8,884 nt of DNA from Clostridia bacterium. Its GTDB lineage: Bacteria; Bacillota; Clostridia; Oscillospirales; Acutalibacteraceae. The position numbers and the translations under genes are program-made. The stretch is taken from contig CAAGJJ010000098.1 in assembly GCA_900770165.1 (NCBI GenBank), positions 1 through 8,884 on the forward strand. Direction: 5' to 3'. How positions within the stretch are numbered: the first letter of the stretch is position 1; every line of letters starts with the position of its first letter. The notes beneath the pieces were generated by a model. That model did no database searches and was not told where the DNA came from. It saw only the letters and a program-made list of their open reading frames with translations. Shown in pieces: positions 1 to 5,190 of the stretch.

Positions 1-70
1 ATTTTTTCAGTGAAAATGTAATTCCACGATTTAAATTTTCATCATCTTCAACCACGAGTATACCTGGCAT
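1..70 (-). CDS. Response regulator, OmpR/VanR type (N-terminal fragment)
   Basis: Only the first 23 codons are in the window; the gene continues past its left edge. From the ATG at 70 the protein reads MPGILVVEDDENLNRGITF, which matches the start of a CheY-like receiver domain: beta strand ILVVEDD with the paired acidic residues that bind Mg2+, then the first helix. Such proteins are phosphorylated by a partner sensor kinase and usually act as DNA-binding transcription factors; the output domain cannot be seen, so the OmpR/VanR assignment is inferred from the N-terminus. A GAGAGG sequence lies about 10 nt upstream, rather far for a ribosome binding site. Another ATG at 75 is out of frame. The gene is probably outside, or at the edge of, the accessory island to its right. 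Confidence 0.8.
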   Translation of the reverse strand, partial: MPGILVVEDDENLNRGITFSLKK

Positions 71-90
71 AGCATATGCACCTCTCTTTA

Positions 91-558
91 TTAACTATTC
101 ATCTTAAAATGCTTCAATGCCTCCACAATTGCGCTCTCTTTATCTTCTGGACACTGCGACTGCCTGCTATCTTCATTTTTATGTAAATTAGGACTTGGAA
201 CAAGTTCCAAGTCTGTCGCGGCAGTCGTCGAATTGCCCTGCAAGCAGTCCATTCTCCTCGTTGCAACGCGCAAATTCTTTCCAACCTCAATTCCACATTT
301 TCTCTTTACCTGTGAAATATACAGATTGGAAACCTTCATGCCGGCATTATGTTCAGCCACATACTTCTTTATCTCATCATATGTTGCCTTAGTCTCTGCA
401 GATGTTATATCCACATTATCAAGTTCAATCGTGACATTAATATAATCATCCGGCTTCTGTTTCAATTGGGACAAATGAACAACTGTCTCGACATGCGGTA
501 TAACTTTGATTCGTATTAACATTCGCGCACAATTTGGTGCTTTTGTTATTTTTTGCAC
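91..558 (-). pseudogene. C-terminal remnant of an RlmD/RumA-like 23S rRNA uracil methyltransferase
   Basis: This 155-codon frame resembles the C-terminal tail found on clostridial RlmD-like rRNA (uracil-C5)-methyltransferases and on related tails carried at the ends of integrative elements. Markers are RIKVIPHVETVVHLS near residues 16-30, a middle part ending in KVSNLYISQVKRKCGIEVGKN (about 76-96), and a terminal block with EDSRQSQCPEDKE and ALKHFKM. The SAM-binding and catalytic domains are absent, so it cannot be an active methyltransferase. The GTG start at 558 overlaps its only GGAG, a poor ribosome binding site, which suggests that the frame is not a genuine gene start. About 28 residues between GKN and NLHKNEDS do not belong to the family and come from an inserted palindromic element. 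The HVETVV codons are a recognised type of integration site. Remnant status is inferred; family likeness is seen. Confidence 0.65.
190..273 (-). repeat. Palindrome-bearing 84-bp insertion, in frame
   Basis: An 84-bp block interrupts the RlmD-like tail without breaking its frame, adding 28 codons (minus strand, from LRVATRR to VPSP). It is near 54% GC by hand count, clearly higher than its flanks. It has a perfect 9-bp inverted repeat with a 2-base spacer at 193-212 (ACTTGGAAC aa GTTCCAAGT) and a 10-bp palindrome CGTTGCAACG at 259-268. The triplet AAT flanks both sides in the coding strand (274-276 and 187-189), which could be a small target duplication or chance. This is the pattern expected of a small repetitive palindromic element; family membership is not established. 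Confidence 0.5.
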
Positions 559-600
559 TCCTGAATACGAATTACAGAAAGTTGCACCATTCCGGCGGAC

Positions 601-849
601 TTATCTCATAATCATTTCTATTGCCTTTTGTCTCGACATTCCATAATCTTCAATAAAAACTTTAATTGCTTCGTCTGTACTCTTTATATATATATTAGCT
701 TCTCCCAACTCTGTAAAAGGTCCTTCTATTTCTTCTTCTGGTTCCACCTCAACTGAATCTAATATTTCTAGCCATCCATAATCGTAACCCTCTATTTCGT
801 AAGCCACAAAACCTCTTTTATAATTTACCTTCTGGACTATTGCTTTCAT
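601..849 (-). CDS. Small acidic protein, possibly OB-fold-like
   Basis: An 82-residue protein beginning MKAIVQKVNYKRGFVAYEIEG. The N-terminal half alternates hydrophobic and charged residues as expected for beta strands. Together with the pattern KRGFVAYEIEGYDYGWLEILDSVEVEPEEEIEG it recalls small OB-fold-like proteins found singly in many bacteria. The C-terminal part (about 56-82, STDEAIKVFIEDYGMSRQKAIEMI) looks helical. The start is well supported: GGAGGTGA at 856-863 lies 6 nt before the ATG. The gene overlaps the end of the preceding membrane-protein gene by 32 nt, so it is likely translationally coupled to it, and it is the last gene of the cassette. No catalytic motif is visible and no function can be assigned. 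Confidence 0.75.
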   Translation of the reverse strand: MKAIVQKVNYKRGFVAYEIEGYDYGWLEILDSVEVEPEEEIEGPFTELGEANIYIKSTDEAIKVFIEDYGMSRQKAIEMIMR

Positions 850-1588
850 GTCTCGTCACCTCCATATCAACATTTTTCCAGCTCAATAATAACGCCAAAT
901 ATACAAATGTGATAAATATACATCCCCCAAAGAAAATAAGTGCTACAATCGGCATACACAAATTCTCAAATTTGTATATGCTATTCTTCAACGCACAAAT
1001 CAATGGAAAAATCACTCCAAGAATTGAAAACACAACAAAAATGCTCAATCCTGATTTCATTCCTTTTGGCTTTTTTATTTGTCGCTTTTTTTCTTCATAT
1101 TGCTTTTTTTCAAATTTTAGTTCTTCAATTCTTAATTCCGCTTTCTCAGCCTCACTTCGTTTTTGATGATACCAGATCCCAGCTGTTTGTGGAATAATAT
1201 CATCAGCATCAATTAATGGAGTAGCAAAAAAAGAATTCGAATTACACTTCTTAGTATTCTTCTCAATTTCATGTACTATTTTTTCACAAACTCTATAGTC
1301 AAAATCGTTTGCATATTTATTCGCCAATATCACTGGAACTTTATCCGAATTCACATTTGAAATTTCATCTTCATCTAAATTGACTATTTCTTTGCATATA
1401 TCCAAAGCTCTACGCCAATACTTTTCCATTACATTATAATCGAGACATGGCTTTTCTTCTGTTTTATACACAACATCTATGCTTTTATTTTCTATTAGCA
1501 TAGATATATTATCTCTAACAAAATCAAAGGCATCATCAGCATTAAGTTCATCCATAGCTTCATTGTATTGCCTAGTTTTCATATCCAA
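818..1588 (-). CDS. Membrane protein with coiled coil and two C-terminal membrane segments; N-terminus frameshifted
   Basis: The open frame gives 256 residues from a TTG at 1588. Residues 1-140 form a soluble, mostly helical part; about 142-175 is a highly charged coiled coil (SEAEKAELRIEELKFEKKQYEEKK); 180-199 and 211-236 are two hydrophobic membrane segments; a short polar tail follows. I do not recognise the family. The TTG has a weak GAGG 5 nt upstream, but the same frame stays open far beyond it and encodes a further convincing membrane segment (SIAGCSATIIAIIGGFIASKL) and a charged helix up to about 1720, with no canonical start. A strong AAGGAG lies just upstream in another frame, so the full gene probably began near 1734-1742 and is broken, or switched, at a T7 run. 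The cassette around it suggests a role in the same membrane-associated system. Confidence 0.7.
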   Translation of the reverse strand: MDMKTRQYNEAMDELNADDAFDFVRDNISMLIENKSIDVVYKTEEKPCLDYNVMEKYWRRALDICKEIVNLDEDEISNVNSDKVPVILANKYANDFDYRVCEKIVHEIEKNTKKCNSNSFFATPLIDADDIIPQTAGIWYHQKRSEAEKAELRIEELKFEKKQYEEKKRQIKKPKGMKSGLSIFVVFSILGVIFPLICALKNSIYKFENLCMPIVALIFFGGCIFITFVYLALLLSWKNVDMEVTRHESNSPEGKL

Positions 1589-1742
1589 TTCATCCTCAAT
1601 TTCCTTGATTTTGTCTAAAATTTTATCTCTGTCTGCGCTAATACTAATTAATTTTGACGCTATAAAACCACCAATAATTGCAATAATAGTTGCCGAGCAG
1701 CCAGCTATTGAATAAAAAAACTTGTATAATCCAACTCATCAT
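1589..1742 (-). other. Out-of-frame 5' end of the preceding membrane-protein gene, with T7 tract
   Basis: Read in the frame of the gene downstream, this stretch encodes FFYSIAGCSATIIAIIGGF and then ASKLISISADRDKILDKIK, a membrane segment running into a charged helix that joins the downstream protein smoothly. No ATG, GTG or TTG exists in that frame. The coding strand has a T7 run (plus-strand A7 at 1714-1720). AGGAG at 1743-1747 is placed 8 nt before a TTG at 1734 and 3 nt before an ATG at 1739. One extra T would join the TTG frame (starting MDYTSFFYSIAG) to the gene; one T fewer would join the ATG frame (starting MSWIIQVFYSIAG). This may be a sequencing error, a fixed mutation or a slippage switch. 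Confidence 0.6.
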
Positions 1743-1809
1743 CTCCTTCTTAATTCTCCGCTTGTCAAATTGTCACTTTTCCACTTTTCTATAACAATTC
1801 GATGCCAGT

Positions 1810-3186
1810 TTACTCGAAAACCACATAATAATCTTTTGAAAATTCCTCGAAAGACTCACTGATTTCCATTTCAAGTTCCTTCCAACTATCCTCTAACTTT
1901 CCAGCCACATAAGCCTCTCTAGCTAAAGGCTTTTCTACCACGCCCCACTTAAGCTGTTTATACGAGTACTTAGCAAAGGCGACCCACTGTGGATAGTTTA
2001 TTGCCATCGGATTTTTAGTGAAATACACCTTTCCAGCATTAATAGCAGTTGCACCAGAATGCGCTATAAATAACATTGTTGCTAGTTTAGGATGTTTCTC
2101 TCTATTCAAAGAGAATGGAATGGAGTCACGTATACGCTTCCCCTCGTTTATTCTCTTAATCGCATAAGATATTCTGACAATCACTTCTGTTATCATTACA
2201 GGAATTGACATTGAACAGAAATGAATAAAGTCATATCCTTCATAGTACATACCCTGTACAATTTCAGCAACAGTCTGCTCATACTCTCCAATACTACCAA
2301 ACTGAAATAGATTAAACACTCCCATTAAAGGGGCTGGCAATCCCATTGAAGTCGTAATATCTGATTTAAAATGAGCTAGCTGTTTTGCCAATGCTGCAAA
2401 GATATTGCTTTCTTTTCTATCAGCATAGTTTTCCATAACCTGCGATACGAATTTTCCAGTCTTATCAATAGTTGTCATTCTTCCCGTTAGTATATCAAAC
2501 ACTCCAACTACAAACCCCAATAACGGATCATGACCAAGAGAAAGTAGTCTATGATAATAAGCTGATAAACCTTCAACACGAATTGTTGTATTTCTATTAT
2601 CTTGCGCGTCAAAGGGAACCTTACTCTCTTTAGAATTAGCCAATTTTTCCATTTCGTCTGCTGGAAAAGCCTCATCAAATTTCTTTCTAATAAAGTTTGA
2701 AAGGGTACCGGCTTCTAAGCCTTCTGGACCTTTTTGTGGAATTCCAACCATAAGAATATCAACTGCTGCGCCAACAATACCTGCAATTGCGCTTATAGCA
2801 ATATCTGTCTTATCAAGTTTATGTATCTGATTATATTCTTTATTTAACTGTTGAATTGCAAGCTCATTGCTTTTTAATTCAGCCTCAGTAAATATTGATT
2901 CAAGCTCACATGAACCACCGACAACAGACTCTGCTTCTGCACAAAGATTCTCCCAGGAAGGTAAAACCATTACTTTTTTAGGTGCCTCTACAACAGTACT
3001 TTGCTTAGCTGCTTTACTAGGATCCAGACCTCTTTTCCTCAAAAAAGTCTCCATTGCCTCTATTTCTGCATCTATTTCATTACGAGTACTTCGGCTCTCC
3101 GCCAATAGTTCCTTAAGTTGATCATCTTGATATTTCAGGACATTATTCATCTTTTGTTCTTCTTCAGAATACTTATATTTTCCCAT
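1810..3186 (-). CDS. Unrecognised 458-residue protein, probably membrane-associated
   Basis: I do not recognise the family. Residues 1-55 are a charged helical segment likely to form a coiled coil. Residues 127-149 (TDIAISAIAGIVGAAVDILMVGI) are a hydrophobic segment. Residues 206-237 hold GLSAYYHRLLSLGHDPLLGFVVGVF, with His212 and an HDP motif at 219-221. Further hydrophobic stretches lie around 283-298 and 322-342. A third His-containing block, FIAHSGATAINAGKVYFT, lies at 373-390, followed by NPMAINYPQW. The clustered His/Asp residues beside hydrophobic segments could mark a membrane-embedded active site or channel, but that is speculation. The ATG at 3186 is supported by GGAGG about 8 nt upstream, lying inside the end of the preceding gene; the gap between the two is only 2 nt. 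It is the largest gene of the cassette and probably its main effector or scaffold. Confidence 0.8.
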   Translation of the reverse strand: MGKYKYSEEEQKMNNVLKYQDDQLKELLAESRSTRNEIDAEIEAMETFLRKRGLDPSKAAKQSTVVEAPKKVMVLPSWENLCAEAESVVGGSCELESIFTEAELKSNELAIQQLNKEYNQIHKLDKTDIAISAIAGIVGAAVDILMVGIPQKGPEGLEAGTLSNFIRKKFDEAFPADEMEKLANSKESKVPFDAQDNRNTTIRVEGLSAYYHRLLSLGHDPLLGFVVGVFDILTGRMTTIDKTGKFVSQVMENYADRKESNIFAALAKQLAHFKSDITTSMGLPAPLMGVFNLFQFGSIGEYEQTVAEIVQGMYYEGYDFIHFCSMSIPVMITEVIVRISYAIKRINEGKRIRDSIPFSLNREKHPKLATMLFIAHSGATAINAGKVYFTKNPMAINYPQWVAFAKYSYKQLKWGVVEKPLAREAYVAGKLEDSWKELEMEISESFEEFSKDYYVVFE

Positions 3187-3188
3187 AA

Positions 3189-3479
3189 CTATTCCTCCAT
3201 TTCAGCTTGAATTTCTGCCCAGCACCTATCCCTATACTCACGACGCTCCTTTTCATTTTTCAGCTCATTTATTTGAGCTTGATGCTTTTTTAAAGCCTCC
3301 TGATATAGTTTATTCTTCTCTCTTTCTTGTTTAAGTTTTCTACTGGTAAAGAAATCTTTTATGCCGATCCCAATAGTTGTAAGTCCAAGGCCAATTGTAG
3401 CTATCAACCAAAAATTATCAGAGCCTTGTTCTGCTAATTCTTGATTAGAATCAACATTACTTATTTCGTAATCTGACAT
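3189..3479 (-). CDS. Small single-pass membrane protein with LYQEAL coiled coil
   Basis: A 96-residue protein with a short polar N-terminus, one membrane segment at about 23-41 (FWLIATIGLGLTTIGIGI, with a GxG pattern), and then a long charged coiled coil to the end. Residues 47-66 (RKLKQEREKNKLYQEALKKH) closely match residues 120-139 of the protein encoded just upstream (KNKQLKQEKERLYQEALRQH), so the two share a module and may pair with each other. There is no signal-peptide cleavage pattern, and the positive residues after the membrane segment suggest a cytoplasmic coiled coil. The ATG at 3479 has GGAGGTG about 7 nt upstream. The upstream gene ends 10 nt earlier and the next gene starts 2 nt after this one stops, so these are co-translated operon members. 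No known function. Confidence 0.8.
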   Translation of the reverse strand: MSDYEISNVDSNQELAEQGSDNFWLIATIGLGLTTIGIGIKDFFTSRKLKQEREKNKLYQEALKKHQAQINELKNEKERREYRDRCWAEIQAEMEE

Positions 3480-3489
3480 AAAACACCTC

Positions 3490-4035
3490 CTATGCTACAC
3501 CTAAATCATGCTGTAAGTCTTCAACTGCCCTCTTCAATAAAATATTAAGACTTTTCAAGTAATCCAGTCTCTCCTTATCAGCATTAACTTCTTCCTTTAA
3601 TGCTTTAATAATAGCCTCATGCTGCCTCAATGCTTCCTGATATAATCTTTCCTTTTCCTGCTTCAACTGTTTATTTTTCAAGTGTGAAGCAACACCTACT
3701 CCGCCGGCTGCTAGTACAACTGCTGGAGCCGCCAAAACAAAAACTCCTGCAACCATTCCTCCACCGACAATACTACCTGCTGCGGCTAATCCAGATGTTA
3801 TTCCTGCTGCTGAAAGTCCGACTGTACCAAGTCCATATAACGCAGCAAAAGAACCTATTCCACCGATACCTGCACCCAATGCACCTGAAAGAACCTCCGG
3901 TATAGCACTCTCCTTTATTGTTCTCTTCTTATCATTTAAAGCAGCCGCAGCTTCGTTTACAACATTAACAACTGATTGTAACGAATCAACTGATTGAAAG
4001 TTCATGTCTTTTTTCTTTTTAATATATTCTCCCAT
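3490..4035 (-). CDS. Glycine/alanine-rich membrane protein with C-terminal coiled coil
   Basis: A 181-residue protein of unknown family. The N-terminus (1-45) is polar and basic. Residues 47-117 are an unbroken Gly/Ala-rich hydrophobic region (for example GALGAGIGGIGSFAALYGLG and GSIVGGGMVAGVFVLAAPAV) with repeated GxxxG spacing. That is the signature of a glycine zipper, a packing motif seen in oligomeric membrane proteins and some pore formers; it is long enough for two to three membrane passes. Residues 120-176 form a coiled coil that includes the LYQEAL module shared with the next gene. The ATG at 4035 has GGAG about 8 nt upstream, overlapping the end of the regulator gene, which stops 4 nt before. 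The combination suggests a homo- or hetero-oligomeric membrane assembly with its coiled coil in the cytoplasm; this is inference from composition. Confidence 0.8.
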   Translation of the reverse strand: MGEYIKKKKDMNFQSVDSLQSVVNVVNEAAAALNDKKRTIKESAIPEVLSGALGAGIGGIGSFAALYGLGTVGLSAAGITSGLAAAGSIVGGGMVAGVFVLAAPAVVLAAGGVGVASHLKNKQLKQEKERLYQEALRQHEAIIKALKEEVNADKERLDYLKSLNILLKRAVEDLQHDLGVA

Positions 4036-4039
4036 ATCG

Positions 4040-4510
4040 CTACTCCTTTTCTTTTAAGATTTTTGCCAGCCAGCCTCCTGCAACTGCAGCGCCAACTGCA
4101 ACGACTGGATTTACCATTACGACCGCTAATCCCATTGCGCCTGCAACTCCCATCAGCTCTTTAGATACCGCTTTTCTAGAAGTTGTTCCTGCAAGAATTG
4201 ATGGTGTAAGCATATTCGCCTTTGCCAACAATTCCTCTTTATCCTTCTCATTATAATTCTCAGGGTTGTCTACAAACACTTCTAATATGCAACCCAACAT
4301 TTCTGTTTCTTCTGGTGCCTTTGCCATCTCTGCTTCGATTACTGCTCTCATAGCAATATACTGAGTTTTATTTAGCTTATTTCTTTTTGCCTCAAGATTA
4401 TTAATTGTCTGTCTTGTAACACCGATTTTTTCGCCAAACTCCTCAGCAGTCCACCCAGCGGCGCGTCTTATCAATAATAAATTATCCTGTAATCTTTCTA
4501 TTTCATTCAT
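4040..4510 (-). CDS. XRE-family regulator with glycine-rich hydrophobic C-terminus
   Basis: A 156-residue protein. Residues 7-60 are an XRE/Cro-type helix-turn-helix: LLLIRRAAGWTAEEFGEKIGVTRQTINNLEAKR shows the usual helix 2 - turn - recognition helix (VTRQTINNLE). Residues 65-110 form a helical linker. Residues 118-151 are hydrophobic and Gly/Ala-rich (GVAGAMGLAVVMVNPVVAVGAAVAGGW), long enough for one membrane pass or a packing interface with the glycine-rich protein encoded next, and the protein ends in charged KEKE. The ATG at 4510 has AGGAGG 7 nt upstream. It is the first gene of the operon, and a perfect inverted repeat overlaps its promoter, so autorepression is likely. A DNA-binding domain joined to a membrane-type tail could let the regulator sense the state of the membrane complex it controls; that link is inferred. 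Confidence 0.85.
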   Translation of the reverse strand: MNEIERLQDNLLLIRRAAGWTAEEFGEKIGVTRQTINNLEAKRNKLNKTQYIAMRAVIEAEMAKAPEETEMLGCILEVFVDNPENYNEKDKEELLAKANMLTPSILAGTTSRKAVSKELMGVAGAMGLAVVMVNPVVAVGAAVAGGWLAKILKEKE

Positions 4511-4532
4511 GTTGGCACCTCCTTATGTTTAT

Positions 4533-4561
4533 ATATTATACATTGACAAATATTTTGTCAA
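4533..4561 (-). promoter_or_regulatory. Sigma-A-type promoter of the regulator-led operon
   Basis: On the minus strand TTGACA (4561-4556) is a consensus -35 box. It is followed by TATAAT at 4540-4535 with a 15-nt spacer, or by TAATAT at 4538-4533 with a 17-nt spacer; the second has the standard spacing. The regulator's AGGAGG and ATG follow about 15-25 nt downstream. It is the only clear promoter found for the six-gene cassette. Confidence 0.75.
4543..4561 (-). promoter_or_regulatory. Palindromic operator overlapping the -35 box
   Basis: A 19-bp inverted repeat reads TTGACAAA ATA TTTGTCAA on the minus strand, with two perfect 8-bp arms and a 3-base centre. One arm contains the whole -35 hexamer and the other lies in the spacer, so a bound dimer would block RNA polymerase. 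Position and size fit an XRE dimer site, and the adjacent gene encodes such a protein. Autorepression is inferred. Confidence 0.7.
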
Positions 4562-4589
4562 GAAGAAACCTTTTTTCATTTTGTAAAAC

Positions 4590-4633
4590 AAAAAAAGCCG
4601 GTAAGCAAACCACTCTCGGTTCACCTACCGGCC
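4590..4633 (-). terminator. Intrinsic terminator downstream of the recombinase remnant
   Basis: The minus strand has GCCGGTA (4632-4626) pairing with TACCGGC (4603-4597). The stem continues after one mismatch through GTGAACC/GGTTTGC with two G-T wobbles around a 6-nt loop, and then runs into seven T residues (4596-4590). It is a strong rho-independent terminator for transcription from mcrBC and the recombinase remnant. It lies about 30 nt upstream of the next operon's promoter, insulating the two units. The plus-strand side lacks a T run. Confidence 0.85.
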
Positions 4634-4649
4634 ATTTAACTCTACTCCC

Positions 4650-5175
4650 TTATTCCGTTTCTACTTCAAACTCTGTTCCATCATAAAACTTTATCTGAAG
4701 CCTGCCATCTTCAAACACTGTTATTTTTAATATGATACTTCGGAAGATCTCCATCATTAACAACACGCCTTTTTGAAAGGAAGTCTGCAGTGTAGCTTTT
4801 CTGCAAAATGGTATCTCCCATATACTTCTCATTTCGAAGCATGGAATCAAGTGTGCTTGCATGCCAGTTGTATTTTCCATCCCAGTTCCTTATCTTCTCG
4901 GCTTTAAATATTCTGGCGATATAATCAACGGTCTTTCCTGATAAAAACTCCTCATAAAGCCTGACTACAATCTTGGCCTGCTGCCTGTTTACAATAAGGT
5001 GTCCTTCCTCATCAGAATCATAACCCAAGAAGCGCTTGGTGCTCATTTTGTGCTTACCTTGTTCAAATCTTCTTCGAATCCCCCAGGTACTATTTTCAGA
5101 AATGCTGCGGCTCTCATCCTGGGCTAAAGAAGATAAAATGGTAAGAAGCACCTCTCCCTTTGTTGAAAGTGCTTT
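4650..5175 (-). pseudogene. Large serine recombinase remnant, truncated and internally deleted
   Basis: From 5175 the frame reads KALSTKGEVLLTILSSLAQD and continues through RRRFEQGKHKMSTKRFLGYD, VVRLYEEFLSGKTVDYIARI and MLRNEKYMGDTILQKSYTAD. This is the end of the resolvase catalytic domain plus the 'recombinase' domain of large serine recombinases of transposon and conjugative elements. The N-terminal part with the catalytic serine is missing: a stop precedes homology at 5178, next to the mcrC stop. After LPKYHIKNNSV the frame ends, while an overlapping frame supplies ITVFEDGRLQIKFYDGTEFE, which matches the typical extreme C-terminus of the family. Roughly 200 residues of zinc-ribbon/coiled-coil region are therefore deleted, with a frameshift. 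It cannot catalyse recombination and marks earlier mobile-element activity at this site. Confidence 0.85.
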
Positions 5176-5190
5176 TTATATATCTTCTGA

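Noticed and set aside
114..296. Second minus-strand frame inside the RlmD-like tail
   Set aside because: It is arginine-rich shadow sequence of the palindromic insertion in another frame, without a ribosome binding site.
195..445. Plus-strand open frames opposite the RlmD-like tail
   Set aside because: They overlap a minus-strand frame with clear family similarity, have no ribosome binding sites and have shadow-like composition.
2867..3121. Plus-strand frame opposite the 458-residue gene
   Set aside because: A Ser/Leu-rich antisense shadow of the charged N-terminus of the minus-strand gene.
4650..4880. Separate 76-codon protein ending in FYDGTEFEVETE
   Set aside because: Only its last 24 residues are meaningful, as the C-terminus of the deleted recombinase; the rest is the recombinase read in the wrong frame.
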